Origin: Pseudovibrio japonicus
GTDB taxonomy: Bacteria; Pseudomonadota; Alphaproteobacteria; Rhizobiales; Stappiaceae
Length of the DNA stretch: 64,000 bases
Assembly: GCF_014651595.1 (NCBI RefSeq)
Contig: NZ_BMXE01000001.1
Coordinates: forward strand, 744,001 to 808,000
Reading direction: 5' to 3'
Shown here: piece after piece, positions 16,744 through 26,467 of the stretch
Layout: each line of letters opens with the position of its first letter
Numbering within the stretch: the stretch's first letter is position 1
Translations under genes and position numbers: made by a program
Notes under the pieces: generated by a model
What the model was told of the DNA's origin: nothing
What the model saw: the letters and a program-made list of their open reading frames with translations, nothing else
Databases searched by the model: none

Positions 16744-18645
16744 ATGTCCCTGCTAGATCAAATTCATAACCCATCTGATCTCAAGAAGGTCCCGGAGGAC
16801 CGCCTTCACCAAGTTGCTGAAGAGTTGCGTGAAGAAATGGTTGATGCGGTTTCTGTCACAGGGGGGCATTTAGGAGCTGGCCTGGGTGTTGTAGAACTCA
16901 CTGTTGCGCTGCACCATGTCTTTGATACCCCTAAAGACCGTTTAATCTGGGATGTGGGGCACCAGTGCTACCCGCACAAAATCCTGACCGAGCGTAAGGA
17001 GCGCATGCGCTCAATACGTCAGGGCGGTGGGCTGAGCGGATTTACCAAGCGCGCGGAAAGTGAATACGACCCGTTTGGTGCCGGTCACTCTTCTACTTCT
17101 ATTTCTGCTGGTCTTGGCATGGCCGTGGCCCGCGACCTTGCGGGCGGCGACAACAACGTGATTGCTGTTATTGGCGATGGTGCGATGTCTGCCGGCATGG
17201 CCTATGAGGCCATGAACAATGCGGGTGCGTTGAACTCCCGTCTTATCGTTATTCTGAACGACAATGATATGTCGATTGCGCCCCCTGTTGGTGCCCTTTC
17301 CGCGAGCCTTGCGCGTCTTGTTTCTGGCAAGACCTACACAGGTTTCCGCGAGGCTGCCAAGCAGGTTGCCAGTGCGTTACCAAAGCCGCTTCAAGAAAAA
17401 GCAGCGCAGGCAGAAGAATTTGCCCGCAGCTTCTTTACTGGCGGCACGCTGTTTGAAGAGCTGGGCTTTTATTATGTGGGGCCCGTTGATGGTCACAATC
17501 TGGACCACCTGCTGCCCGTCCTTAAGAATGTGCGCGATTCCAAAGAAGGTCCGATCCTCGTTCATGTGGTGACGCAGAAGGGTAAAGGCTACCTGCCAGC
17601 AGAGAACGCCAGCAACAAGTATCACGCAGTTGCCAAGTTTGACGTTGTGACCGGCGAGCAGTCCAAGCCTAAGCCAAATGCACCTGCTTATACTCGTGTG
17701 TTTGCCAATGCGCTGATTGAAGAGGCCAACAAAGACGACAAGATTGTCGGCATTACCGCCGCCATGCCTGATGGAACGGGTCTGGATGTCTTTGAAAAGG
17801 TGCACCCGACCCGCATGTTCGATGTGGGGATTGCCGAACAGCATGCGGTGACCTTTGCTGCTGGCCTTGCCTCTGAAGGCTTCAAGCCATTCTGCGCAAT
17901 TTACTCTACCTTCCTTCAGCGCGGTTATGATCAGGTTGTCCATGACGTGGCAATCCAGAAGCTACCTGTGCGCTTCCCGATTGACCGCGCAGGTCTGGTC
18001 GGAGCTGATGGCGCGACCCATGCCGGATCATTTGACACTGCCTTCCTCTCCTGCTTACCGGGCATGGTTATCATGTCTCCGGGTGATGAAGCGGAGCTGG
18101 TGCATATGGTTTCGACTGCTGCCGCATATGATGAGGGCCCTATTGCCTTCCGTTATCCGCGCGGTGAAGGCATTGGCATTGAGCTGCCGGAAGTTGGAAT
18201 GCCGTTGGAAATCGGCAAGGGCCGCATCGTGAAAGAGGGAACCCGGGTTGCATTGGTCTCTCTGGGTGGTCGCTTGCAGGAAGCACTCAAAGCAGCTGAA
18301 ACACTTGATGCAGCGGGTCTTTCCACCACTGTCGCGGATGCGCGCTTTGCCAAACCTCTGGATACCGAGATGATTGGCCGCCTTGCAAAAGAGCATGATG
18401 TGCTGATCACCATCGAAGAAGGTTCCATCGGTGGCTTTGGCAGTCAGGTGATGCAGTTCCTTTCTGATAACGGCCTTATTGATGGCTCACTCAAGGTTCG
18501 CTGCATGGTTCTTCCGGACGTTTTCCAGGACCACGCCAAGCCAGATCAGATGTATAAAGATGCGGGCCTGGATGCCTCAGGGATTGTACATCGCGTCTTT
18601 GAAACCCTTGGTAAAGCTGAAGATTTGCCGTTAAGACTGGTTTAG
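16744..18645 (+). CDS. dxs: 1-Deoxy-D-xylulose-5-phosphate synthase
   Basis: A thiamine-diphosphate enzyme of 633 residues condensing pyruvate and glyceraldehyde 3-phosphate, the first step of the MEP isoprenoid pathway. Landmarks: [25 protein letters not shown], the ThDP motif [18 protein letters not shown], the catalytic Glu region [15 protein letters not shown] and RYPRG. The frame is open for 43 more codons upstream, but [14 protein letters not shown] is the normal family start. It is terminated by a hairpin downstream. Confidence 0.96.
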   Translation: MSLLDQIHNPSDLKKVPEDRLHQVAEELREEMVDAVSVTGGHLGAGLGVVELTVALHHVFDTPKDRLIWDVGHQCYPHKILTERKERMRSIRQGGGLSGFTKRAESEYDPFGAGHSSTSISAGLGMAVARDLAGGDNNVIAVIGDGAMSAGMAYEAMNNAGALNSRLIVILNDNDMSIAPPVGALSASLARLVSGKTYTGFREAAKQVASALPKPLQEKAAQAEEFARSFFTGGTLFEELGFYYVGPVDGHNLDHLLPVLKNVRDSKEGPILVHVVTQKGKGYLPAENASNKYHAVAKFDVVTGEQSKPKPNAPAYTRVFANALIEEANKDDKIVGITAAMPDGTGLDVFEKVHPTRMFDVGIAEQHAVTFAAGLASEGFKPFCAIYSTFLQRGYDQVVHDVAIQKLPVRFPIDRAGLVGADGATHAGSFDTAFLSCLPGMVIMSPGDEAELVHMVSTAAAYDEGPIAFRYPRGEGIGIELPEVGMPLEIGKGRIVKEGTRVALVSLGGRLQEALKAAETLDAAGLSTTVADARFAKPLDTEMIGRLAKEHDVLITIEEGSIGGFGSQVMQFLSDNGLIDGSLKVRCMVLPDVFQDHAKPDQMYKDAGLDASGIVHRVFETLGKAEDLPLRLV

Positions 18646-18685
18646 AGCACTGCATTTGTGTTCATAACTGAGTAGAAGATCGCGT

Positions 18686-18722
18686 GAGGGACAGCGTTCG
18701 CTGCCCTCCCCCATTTCTTTTT
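18686..18722 (+). terminator. Terminator-like hairpin after dxs
   Basis: GAGGGacAGCG/CGCTgcCCTC (18686-18708) followed after a C-rich tract by TTTCTTTTTT. Confidence 0.6.
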
Positions 18723-18774
18723 TGCGGATGACATGTAATCTGAAGCCAGTTTCACATTGTTGGCTGGTACGCGC

Positions 18775-20160
18775 ATGATCCTGCTGCTTGCAACCTTTGC
18801 GTCCTTGATGCTGTCCACCGTCCTCATTCTGGCCGGTCATGGACTTTCCTCGACACTTATCCCACTCAGAGCCGATTTGGCTGGTTTTGCCGACCTTCAG
18901 ATTGGTCTGATCTCCTCCAGTTTTTACGTTGGCTTCGTGATCGGGTGTATTTTTGGCCCGTTTCTCATAATGCGGGCGGGGCATATCCGTACGTTTGCAG
19001 CGCTGGTGTCCTTGATGTCCGGCGCCGCCCTACTCCACCCCATTCTGGTGGACCCCTTGGCATGGTCTTTGTTTCGCGCCATTACCGGCGTGTGTTTTGC
19101 TGGCATCAATCTAGTTGTGGAGAGCTGGCTCAATGATCGGGCTACAAATGAGAACCGCGGCACCGTGATGTCACTTTACATCATCTGCTACCTTGCGGCG
19201 ACCATGGGTGGCCAGCTGATGATCCTCGGGTTTGATGTTGCGACCTTCGTGCCCTTTGCCATCGCCTCTATTCTGGTTAGTGTGGCTGTAGTTCCGGTGA
19301 CGCTTACCAAGGCTGCCCAGCCGGCGCCGATTACGCTGGTCCGCTTCAGGCCCGTCAAGCTTTACCAGACATCTGCTGTGGCGCTGATCGGTTGTCTCTT
19401 TATTGGGCTTGCCAACAGTTCCATGTGGGCGCTCGCTCCGCTTTATGCCACCCAGGTTGGCTACAGCACCAATGAAGCTGCCTTGTTTGCGGCGGCAATT
19501 GTTTTGGGAGGCGCTATCACTCAGTGGCCGATTGGTCGTGTTTCTGACCGCATTGACCGACGCTTCATTATTGTGCTTCTTGGCTTTAGTGCTGCTGTTG
19601 CAGCGCTTGCACTTTTTTCGATGGAGAGCGGAAACTTCTGGGCGACCTTTAGCATCTTTTTGGTGCTTGGGATGGCTAGTCAACCGACCTATGCAATTGT
19701 TGCTGCGCACGCTTTTGACCATGTGGAAGCAGAAGACTATGTCGAGACATCTTCTGGTGTTTTGATGTCAAATGGGATCGGGGCTATGATTGGGCCGACC
19801 GTTGCTGCAGGTCTCATGTTCAGCGTCGGGCCAGCAGGTCTTTTTGTCTGGGTTGCCGTTGTAGAACTAGCGCTGGCGTTCTTCGTTGTCAGTCGGCTTC
19901 TCATTCGCCCAGCAGAAGAAGGGCTGGAGAAGACAGAGTTCGAATATGGTGCCACATCCAACATGGGTGCAGTGCTTACGCCTGATCCGCTAGACGTTGA
20001 AGATCCTTACGTTATTCCGCCTGAGGAGTTTCCTGCATATGAGCAGGATGAGGGTATCGCTGAGGAAGAAGTTGGAGATTTGCCTTATCGCAATGATGAT
20101 GACAGCGACCCACCTATAAATGGTGAGGGTCAGGATAATTCCCGATTGCCACCTGACTGA
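18775..20160 (+). CDS. MFS transporter with acidic C-terminal tail
   Basis: A 12-helix major facilitator protein of 461 residues. Family marks include GHGLSSTLIPLRAD after helix 1, the helix 2-3 loop FLIMRAGHIRTF, and GRVSDRIDRRF between helices 8 and 9. It resembles the YcaD/UMF2 group. The last 65 residues or so are hydrophilic and rich in Asp/Glu (for example EDEGIAEEEVGDLP region), an extension absent from most relatives. The substrate is unknown. The frame opens at a TTG (18757) but the ATG at 18775 begins the first hydrophobic helix. Confidence 0.85.
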   Translation: MILLLATFASLMLSTVLILAGHGLSSTLIPLRADLAGFADLQIGLISSSFYVGFVIGCIFGPFLIMRAGHIRTFAALVSLMSGAALLHPILVDPLAWSLFRAITGVCFAGINLVVESWLNDRATNENRGTVMSLYIICYLAATMGGQLMILGFDVATFVPFAIASILVSVAVVPVTLTKAAQPAPITLVRFRPVKLYQTSAVALIGCLFIGLANSSMWALAPLYATQVGYSTNEAALFAAAIVLGGAITQWPIGRVSDRIDRRFIIVLLGFSAAVAALALFSMESGNFWATFSIFLVLGMASQPTYAIVAAHAFDHVEAEDYVETSSGVLMSNGIGAMIGPTVAAGLMFSVGPAGLFVWVAVVELALAFFVVSRLLIRPAEEGLEKTEFEYGATSNMGAVLTPDPLDVEDPYVIPPEEFPAYEQDEGIAEEEVGDLPYRNDDDSDPPINGEGQDNSRLPPD

Positions 20161-20198
20161 GTGTAGACAGTTTTAGCGGAAGCAACTAAGAAAGACTT

Positions 20199-20615
20199 AT
20201 GTTTAAGCAGGGTACAACATTACAGGTCCTGAAAGGCGAGCGGCATCCGCTTGCTTTGCTTGCCAGCATCGCCATGCTGGCTCGGGTTCTCCTGCTTGCA
20301 CTGAGTTTTTCCAGCGCCGCTTCTGCTGATCCTGCAGCTGCTGCGCTCATGCAATTGTGCGCCCCTTCGGGAGGCCCGCACATTGCGAAGGTTGAAGGCT
20401 CAACCCACACCGAAAATCCGTTGGGAATAGGCTGCGATTGCACGCACATGTGCCCGCATACGTCCAAACAGGCGACCTATTTATCCATAGAGCCGGAGAG
20501 CTGGCAAACGCCGTCCCTTGTCGTGGTCGGTTCTCTATCCCTTGAAAGTGCTCTTATAAATCCGGGAAGCCTCCGCGGTCATAATTTCCTCATCCGGGCC
20601 CCTCCGCTCGTCTAG
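20199..20615 (+). CDS. DUF2946-like Cys/His-containing protein in a copper cluster
   Basis: A 138-residue protein with an N-terminal hydrophobic segment (about 20-43, ending SSAASA) and a central CDCTHMCPH motif. The pattern fits the small DUF2946-type proteins often found beside copper genes, and the next two genes are PCuAC and SCO1 homologues. A periplasmic or membrane-anchored copper-binding role is inference. Confidence 0.6.
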   Translation: MFKQGTTLQVLKGERHPLALLASIAMLARVLLLALSFSSAASADPAAAALMQLCAPSGGPHIAKVEGSTHTENPLGIGCDCTHMCPHTSKQATYLSIEPESWQTPSLVVVGSLSLESALINPGSLRGHNFLIRAPPLV

Positions 20616-20692
20616 GTTTTCTTCTTGATCAACAAAACCTGATTTGACAGTTCTCTACGACCTCGGTTTACAGGTTGAGAGCTCTTTCCTGG

Positions 20693-21175
20693 ATGAACAT
20701 TATGAAAACACGTGCTCTACTTGTTGCAGCTGCTCTTGTTGCGTTTACTTCTTCTGCCAGCCTGGCGGAAACCATTGAACATGGCAATCTGACCATTAAA
20801 GACGCCTGGACGCGCGCAACCCCTCCGAAAGCAAAGGGCGGCGGCGCTTTTGTATCCATCACCAACAACGGCAGCGAAGATGCGCGCCTGACCGGTGCTG
20901 CTTCCGATTATGCCATGCGCACCGAGATTCATCAGATGTCGATGAATGACGGCGTTATGCAGATGCGCAAGGCGGATGATGGCGTTGTTATACCTGCTGG
21001 TGAAACGGTTGAGCTCAAGCCGGGCGGCTACCACGTCATGTTCATGGGCCTGAAGCAACCGTTCAAAATGGACGAAGAGCTCAAGGTCACTCTGGAGTTT
21101 GAAAACGCCGGTCCGGTTGACGTGACATTCCCTGTTTTGAAAATGGGCGCAAAATCGGCTAATACCTCCGACTAA
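20693..21175 (+). CDS. Periplasmic copper chaperone PCuAC
   Basis: About 160 residues with a signal peptide ending in SASLAE. The copper site is formed by His and Met in EIHQMSMNDGVMQM and, about 20 residues later, YHVMFMGL, the H(M)x10Mx21HxM pattern of PCuAC/DUF461. These proteins deliver Cu(I) to cytochrome oxidase subunits together with SCO1, which is the next gene. Two in-frame starts are close (20693, 20702); neither has a clear ribosome site. Confidence 0.9.
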   Translation: MNIMKTRALLVAAALVAFTSSASLAETIEHGNLTIKDAWTRATPPKAKGGGAFVSITNNGSEDARLTGAASDYAMRTEIHQMSMNDGVMQMRKADDGVVIPAGETVELKPGGYHVMFMGLKQPFKMDEELKVTLEFENAGPVDVTFPVLKMGAKSANTSD

Positions 21176-21204
21176 CCAATTGAACTGTGCACGGATGGAA
21201 TAAC

Positions 21205-21807
21205 ATGAACGTTGCGAAAACAATTCGATATGGAGCGTGGGCTGCAGTCGTAGTACTCGTTGCCGCTGTTTCTGCTGTAACAGTGACGAAGTTTCTTGAT
21301 GAGGATGTCGAACAGGCAGCTACCGTTACAATCGGTGGACCGTTTGAGCTGGTTGACGGCACAGGGCAGGTCTTTACGGAAGAGAACCTCAATGGCAAAC
21401 CAACCCTGATGTTCTTTGGCTTCACGTATTGCCCTGATGTTTGCCCAACAACCCTTTCTGATATGCAGGGCTGGATCGAGAATCTGGGCCCACAGGCAGA
21501 CGATCTGAACTTCGTTTTCGTGAGCGTTGATCCAGAGCGTGATACGCCAGACGTGATTGCAGACTATGTTGCTGCGTTTGACTCGCGCGTTGTTCCACTA
21601 ACTGGCTCCGTCGACCAGGTTAATCAAGTCATCAAAGACTACCGCGTTTACGCGAGAAAAGTGCCACTGGAAGACGGTGACTACACCATGGACCACACCG
21701 CAGCGATTTACCTGCTGGATGGTGATCAGGATTTCGTGGGAACCATCAGCTATCAGGAACCGGAGAACACAGCGCTTCCTAAAATCAGAAAGTTGCTTGG
21801 TAGCTAA
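21205..21807 (+). CDS. SCO1/SenC copper-binding thioredoxin-fold protein
   Basis: A membrane-anchored protein of 200 residues with one N-terminal helix (about 8-28) and a thioredoxin fold. The copper ligands are the CPDVCP cysteines in FGFTYCPDVCPTTL and the His in YTMDHTAAIYLLD. It helps build the Cu-A site of cytochrome c oxidase. An upstream GTG at 21187 is in frame; the ATG at 21205 is preferred. It forms a unit with PCuAC and ends in a terminator. Confidence 0.93.
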   Translation: MNVAKTIRYGAWAAVVVLVAAVSAVTVTKFLDEDVEQAATVTIGGPFELVDGTGQVFTEENLNGKPTLMFFGFTYCPDVCPTTLSDMQGWIENLGPQADDLNFVFVSVDPERDTPDVIADYVAAFDSRVVPLTGSVDQVNQVIKDYRVYARKVPLEDGDYTMDHTAAIYLLDGDQDFVGTISYQEPENTALPKIRKLLGS

Positions 21808-21816
21808 TTCAAGTTT

Positions 21817-21847
21817 AGGGTGTCTGTGAATTCGGGCACCCTTTTTT
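21817..21847 (+). terminator. Intrinsic terminator after the SCO1 gene
   Basis: AGGGTGTC/GGGCACCCT stem followed by six T. The next small ORF starts only 10 bases later, so its expression would depend on read-through or a start site inside the terminator. Confidence 0.75.
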
Positions 21848-21857
21848 GGATGAAGAT

Positions 21858-22004
21858 ATGAAAGATCATGCAGCTTTGTATGTAGGCGCGAGCGCCGTTG
21901 GAGTTCTGCTGATCATAGCCACCGCCTTTTTATGGATGCGGTATGGCAATTTGCTTTTCTCGGACAAACTGTTAAATGCACTGGCTGGTTGCTTCGGTCT
22001 TTAG
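21858..22004 (+). CDS. Small single-span membrane protein, 48 aa
   Basis: ATG with GGATGAAG just upstream, then 48 codons: a short hydrophilic start, one hydrophobic helix (VGASAVGVLLIIATAFLWM, about residues 9-27), a positively charged flank and a second hydrophobic patch. It fills most of the gap between the SCO1 terminator and tlyA. Composition and position support a real gene, but it has no recognised family. Confidence 0.5.
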   Translation: MKDHAALYVGASAVGVLLIIATAFLWMRYGNLLFSDKLLNALAGCFGL

Positions 22005-22035
22005 ATCGATCCATTTTCCTCCAGTCAGGTGACCT

Positions 22036-22767
22036 ATGCGGCTTGATCAATACCTCGTCGAACATGGCTTTTTCGAAACGCGTGCCCGCGCCCGTGATGC
22101 GATCTTGCGTAATACGGTCATGGTGGACGGCGCCCCTGCCAAAAAACCATCGCAGAAGATTGCCGCGACAATGCAGGTCTCCATCGACGATCCAGCTTCT
22201 GCATATGTGTCACGCGCGGCATTGAAGCTCATTAAGGGGCTGGAGTTTTTCGAGCTCGATCCTACCGACAAGATCTGTCTGGACATTGGCGCTTCTACCG
22301 GGGGCTTTACTCAGGTTTTGCTTGAGAATGGCGCGAAGGTTGTTCATGCCATTGATGTAGGCCATGATCAGCTGGCAGACAAAATCTCCACTCATCCGCG
22401 TGTTCAGCGCAAGGATGGGCTGAATGCACGGGCGCTGACGCTTGAACATCTTGAGGGCCAGCATCCGGAGTTTCTGGTTTCCGATGTGAGCTTCATTTCT
22501 CTAAAGCTTGCGTTGCCCCCTGCCCTTGAGCTTGCTGTGGCGGGCGCCTTAGGCATCTTTCTTGTGAAACCACAGTTTGAGGCTGGCCGCGAACGGATTG
22601 GTAGGGGCGGACTTGTTGCACCTGAGATCGCGGAGCTAATTTCCGTTGAGCTTCAGGACTGGATGAATGCGCAGCCGGGTTGGTCGGTTCTGGGTGTCAC
22701 CACATCCCCTATCAAAGGTGGAGACGGGAACGGCGAATATCTGATGGCTTGCCAGAAGACAGGCTGA
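22036..22767 (+). CDS. tlyA: TlyA-family rRNA methyltransferase
   Basis: 243 residues: an S4 RNA-binding domain at 1-60 (MRLDQYLVEHGFFETRARARDAI) and an FtsJ-like Rossmann methyltransferase with SAM motif CLDIGASTGGFTQ near 83 and a further DV motif VSDVSFIS. TlyA 2'-O-methylates rRNA cytidines; older annotations call it hemolysin A. It heads a pair with the uracil methyltransferase gene, 74 bp downstream. Confidence 0.92.
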   Translation: MRLDQYLVEHGFFETRARARDAILRNTVMVDGAPAKKPSQKIAATMQVSIDDPASAYVSRAALKLIKGLEFFELDPTDKICLDIGASTGGFTQVLLENGAKVVHAIDVGHDQLADKISTHPRVQRKDGLNARALTLEHLEGQHPEFLVSDVSFISLKLALPPALELAVAGALGIFLVKPQFEAGRERIGRGGLVAPEIAELISVELQDWMNAQPGWSVLGVTTSPIKGGDGNGEYLMACQKTG

Positions 22768-22841
22768 GCGATCCACGGGTACCTCTCATAAATGCAGGAA
22801 AGCGATTGCATGAATGAGGTCAGCGCTGTAAAGCCTGAGCC

Positions 22842-24107
22842 ATGTCTAAGAAGCCTGAAGCCACTGTAAAAACCGTCCGTATCACACGCCTTGCCCACAA
22901 AGGGGACGGCGTTGCCGAGACCGATGCCGGACAAGTCTTTGTTCCCTACACCCTTGAAGGCGAGCTTGTGAGCGCCAGCGTGCAGGGAGCGCGTGCGGAA
23001 CTTAAAGAGATCGTCGAGCCAAGCCCAGATCGTGTCGCACCGGTGTGTAAGCACTATGGTGTTTGCGGCGGTTGTTCTTTGCAGCATATGGATGAAGCGT
23101 CCTACAAGGACTTCAAGCGGCAACAGGTCATTGATGCACTGTCATCACGCGGTATTGAAACTCCGGTTGACGATGTGGTGGTCTGCGGTAAAGGCAGTCG
23201 TCGCCGTGCTGTGTTTGCAGCGGTGTTGGCGGGGCACAAGGTTCTGTTTGGCTACCACACTGCCAAATCCAATCGTCTCGTAGACATTGAGGAATGTCCG
23301 GTCATCGCCCCTGAGATCATGAAAGCGGTGCCGGGGCTTCGCAAGCTTGCGGGCGTGATCTTGCCGCGCAAAGGTGAGTTGAAGTTTACCGTCACCACCA
23401 CCCAAAGCGGGCTTGATGTTGCCATTGGTGGTCTGGGCAAGACCAAAGACAAACATTACCTCGAGTTATCGCAGGCAGCCGTTGAGAACGACTTTGCGCG
23501 CCTGACTGTGGACGGTGAGACGATTATCGAGATCCGGTCGCCTTTGCTGGACATGAGCGGTACTGCGGTTCCAATTCCAGCTGGTGGATTTATTCAGGCG
23601 GCGCTGAGCGCCGAGACGACCATGGGTGAGCTACTGGCAGAAGGGCTGAGCGGCTGTAAGCGTGTGGCCGATTTGTTCTGCGGCGCGGGTACGCTGACCT
23701 TCAGAATTGCCCAGTTTGCCAATGTGCATGCGGTGGAAGGTGATGCGTCTTCATTGAAAGCCCTTGATCTTGGCTTGCGTCGCGCAAAAGGCCTTAAGAA
23801 GGTCACCACAGAACGGCGGGATCTGTTCCGTCGTCCAATCGTTGCCAAGGATCTGGACAACTTCGGCAAGGGTTACGATGGCGTGGTGTTTGATCCGCCG
23901 CGTGCTGGGGCCCATGCACAAGCTCAGGAGTTGGCCAAGTCCCCTGTAAAGAAGATTGTTGCGGTTTCCTGCAGCCCGGCCAGCTTTGCACGCGATCTGA
24001 GGGAGCTGCTGGACGGTGGCTACGAGATCAAGCGGGTGGTACCGATTGATCAGTTCCTTCACTCGCCTCACGTTGAGGTGGTTGCCCTTTTGGAACGTAG
24101 CGCTTAA
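22842..24107 (+). CDS. 23S rRNA (uracil-5-)-methyltransferase, RlmD/RumA family
   Basis: 421 residues. The N-terminal TRAM-like region is followed by an Fe-S site with Cys69, Cys75, Cys78 (CKHYGVCGGC) and a later Cys in EECPVI. The SAM site is in DLFCGAGTLTF, then DPPRAGA, and the catalytic Cys is in VAVSCSPASFARDL. The enzyme makes m5U in RNA. Which uridine is modified (RlmC, RlmD or another) cannot be read from sequence. Confidence 0.92.
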   Translation: MSKKPEATVKTVRITRLAHKGDGVAETDAGQVFVPYTLEGELVSASVQGARAELKEIVEPSPDRVAPVCKHYGVCGGCSLQHMDEASYKDFKRQQVIDALSSRGIETPVDDVVVCGKGSRRRAVFAAVLAGHKVLFGYHTAKSNRLVDIEECPVIAPEIMKAVPGLRKLAGVILPRKGELKFTVTTTQSGLDVAIGGLGKTKDKHYLELSQAAVENDFARLTVDGETIIEIRSPLLDMSGTAVPIPAGGFIQAALSAETTMGELLAEGLSGCKRVADLFCGAGTLTFRIAQFANVHAVEGDASSLKALDLGLRRAKGLKKVTTERRDLFRRPIVAKDLDNFGKGYDGVVFDPPRAGAHAQAQELAKSPVKKIVAVSCSPASFARDLRELLDGGYEIKRVVPIDQFLHSPHVEVVALLERSA

Positions 24108-24258
24108 ATGCATTTTCAGAGGCGGTGATTGCAGGTGCATCATCGCCTTTTCTTTGAATTTTCAATTTTTGTCCTAAGTTTGAAAGCTCCTGTTACAGAA
24201 GCTTCACACCCCTTGCGTATACTTACAATTGTCTTAGTGAGAGAAGGTGGTCGAGCCA

Positions 24259-24582
24259 TTGATCAAGGCCCTTTCAATTTTCGCTGCCATTGTTTGCATT
24301 CTGCTAGGGGTGCTGACGGTGTGGACACCTCTTCCCACCGGCGTACCACTCGTTGCGCTTGGGATCGTTCTGCTGATTGCGGCCAGTCGCACATTTGCGA
24401 AGTTTGTGCGCCGGCACCGGAAGAATTTTGGTTGGCTCAATCGGGCACTGCACTGGATCGAGGAACGTTCAAGCGGCCGATTTATGAAGATCCTTCGCAG
24501 GACCCGTCCACGCTATTTCCGCAAGCAGCAAGGCAAAGGGCCCTATCCACCTAAAGATAATCCCACAAAATCTGCTGCCTGA
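24259..24582 (+). CDS. Small membrane protein, PGPGW-like
   Basis: About 107 residues with two hydrophobic stretches (LSIFAAIVCILLGVLTVW and VPLVALGIVLLIAA) separated by TPLPTG, resembling the PGPGW type of small transmembrane protein, then an Arg/Lys-rich tail. The frame opens at GTG 24247; TTG 24259 has GAGAAGG at a better distance. No function is known. Confidence 0.55.
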   Translation: MIKALSIFAAIVCILLGVLTVWTPLPTGVPLVALGIVLLIAASRTFAKFVRRHRKNFGWLNRALHWIEERSSGRFMKILRRTRPRYFRKQQGKGPYPPKDNPTKSAA

Positions 24583-24635
24583 TTTCGTAGGTACTTCAAA
24601 TCAGATAGGCTCTCTTCCAGTTAGAGGAGAAGAGC

Positions 24636-24926
24636 ATGCCAGCCTATATTGTTGTCGACACCAGAATTGAAGATCCTGTCACCTATGAGGACTACAAGGC
24701 ACAGGCGCGCCCGATTGCGGAAAGCTATGGCGGTGTCTATAGAGCACGCGGCGGGACGATGGATGTGGTTGAGAGTGATCTATGGGAGCCGCACCGACTG
24801 GTGATCGTGGAGTTTCCGAGTATGGAACGTGCACAGGCGTTTTTGAACAGCCCGGAATATGCGCCGGTTGCCAAGATCCGCCACAGCGCAGCAAAGTGCA
24901 GCCTGACCATTATTGATGGGATGTAA
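24636..24926 (+). CDS. DUF1330 domain protein
   Basis: A 96-residue single-domain alpha/beta-barrel protein with the DUF1330 pattern: YIVVDTRIEDPVTYEDYKAQ at the N-terminus, a Gly-rich YRARGGTMDVVE turn, and LVIVEFPSMERAQAFLNSPEY. The AGGAG box is just upstream of the ATG. Function is unknown; members form ferredoxin-like dimers. Confidence 0.85.
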   Translation: MPAYIVVDTRIEDPVTYEDYKAQARPIAESYGGVYRARGGTMDVVESDLWEPHRLVIVEFPSMERAQAFLNSPEYAPVAKIRHSAAKCSLTIIDGM

Positions 24927-24985
24927 GGGCCGCAGGTCCCGCGTCGCTCACACGAAGGTACTTGTCCAAAAATCGGGAGTACGCT

Positions 24986-25723
24986 TTAGTTGTTCAGGCC
25001 ACCGCTGACGATGATGTAAGGTGCTGTCTCGTTCATATTGACTGCAGACCAATCACCGTAGGAGGCGGTTGCCTGCAAGCCGACGGCTTCCAGCAGAACG
25101 CAGATATGATCACGATGCACAAAGCGGCGCATGTTGTTTTTTGAGTAGTGCTGGCCGTTGCTGTCGTAGTGGGTCTGCATGGAGACGAACCCGTTCTTAT
25201 CCGGCCCTGATGTGTCCTGCCACAGGGATACCCGCTGGCCTTTTACAGAGCGTACCTGAATTGGTTTGCCCTTCTGACCCCACTTCTCCCACGGGCGTGC
25301 TTTCGGGTTTTCCATGCCGAATGCGAACTTGCCATTTGGTTTCAGGTGGGTAGCGATGGTTTGGAGAACGAGGATCTGATCGGTGTTGGTTGCGAAGGCC
25401 TGAAAAGCATTTCCAGTGATAATGATGCGGTCGAACTTTTGATTGAGATGGACGGTTCGCGCATCTGCTTCCAACCATGTGACCGTATCAGAACGTTTGA
25501 CAGCCTGTGCAATTTTCTCCGGATTGCGGTCAACACCAACGGTGTTTACCCCGTGCCGGGACAGCGCGTCTGAAAGAGCTCCGGTGCCGCAGGCAATTTG
25601 CAGCACACTTCCGCCCGGTTCGCACGCGAACTTGAAAAGATAATCATCATCTGCCCCCCAATCCTTGTCCAGACTAGTGAAGCTGCATGTGGTGCCCCTT
25701 GTGTCCGTGCGGTTCAGCTGCAT
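24986..25723 (-). CDS. Class I SAM-dependent methyltransferase
   Basis: A 245-residue methyltransferase with motif I VLQIACGTGALS near residue 40 and the acidic post-I residue in GVDRN. The frame is open to 25894, but the ATG at 25723 has GGAAGG eight bases upstream and gives a compact domain; this also avoids overlap with the next gene. The substrate is unknown. Confidence 0.75.
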   Translation of the reverse strand: MQLNRTDTRGTTCSFTSLDKDWGADDDYLFKFACEPGGSVLQIACGTGALSDALSRHGVNTVGVDRNPEKIAQAVKRSDTVTWLEADARTVHLNQKFDRIIITGNAFQAFATNTDQILVLQTIATHLKPNGKFAFGMENPKARPWEKWGQKGKPIQVRSVKGQRVSLWQDTSGPDKNGFVSMQTHYDSNGQHYSKNNMRRFVHRDHICVLLEAVGLQATASYGDWSAVNMNETAPYIIVSGGLNN

Positions 25724-25878
25724 GATAATTGCCTTCCAGATGCTGTCCTTCTTCATAAAAGCTAGATTAAGAATGTTAACGTCGTATAACAGGATACCGG
25801 GATTTTCGCCGAAACGAAGAAATTTGAGGTATTTATTCTCCTCAGTGATTGTTTGCGGATCGATGTTGCAGAGAAACA

Positions 25879-26427
25879 TCAGTTTGCTCGCCAAAACTGC
25901 CTAGTTCTTTCCAATAGAAGCTCTGGCTTGCATGCGAGCAAATTCAAATCCACCTCAATAACCGGTGCTTTGGATTTGGCCTGCTTCAAGCGCCAGTTCT
26001 TTCGCATGGCCATGCGTAGCAGCGATTTGGGCTCCTTTTCGACCAAACAATCTTCCAGTGGGCCATTCAGCTGAATGTGCAGTTGGCTGAACTCCATGGT
26101 GCGTACAGCTGTTGAATAGATGGAGAGGTCTTTCATCGCTGACCAGCGCAAAACGCCGAGGCGCTCCAGATAGAGTCCGTTTTTGTTGGCGGCGAGTTGA
26201 GCGCGTTTATCGATGAGGGGATAGTGCCAGTAGACGCTGAGAAAGACAGGAAGAGAGGCCAGTATGGGGATCGCTGAGCCGCTTACAATACCCGCAGCGA
26301 CAAGTGCTGCGCCCAGCAGCAGACTGCCGTAGAGAACTGGTTCACCAGTTCCCTTTTTATACCCGAGCGAAAATGGCTCAGCTGAGCCTTTATCTTCCTG
26401 CCATGGGTCAAGATCAAACTGTGACAT
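25879..26427 (-). CDS. Membrane protein with PH-like domain, unknown function
   Basis: 182 residues: a hydrophilic 30-residue start, two adjacent hydrophobic helices (about 32-50 and 53-70), then a region (NKNGLYLERLGVLRWSAMKDLSIYS onward) that reads like a bacterial PH-type beta barrel. It is not similar enough to a named family for me to assign one. It lies downstream of ribB on the same strand with 40 bases between. Confidence 0.55.
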   Translation of the reverse strand: MSQFDLDPWQEDKGSAEPFSLGYKKGTGEPVLYGSLLLGAALVAAGIVSGSAIPILASLPVFLSVYWHYPLIDKRAQLAANKNGLYLERLGVLRWSAMKDLSIYSTAVRTMEFSQLHIQLNGPLEDCLVEKEPKSLLRMAMRKNWRLKQAKSKAPVIEVDLNLLACKPELLLERTRQFWRAN

Positions 26428-26467
26428 ACCCCCGCCACTCTCCTTTATTGCGCCGGGGGCTAGTGTT

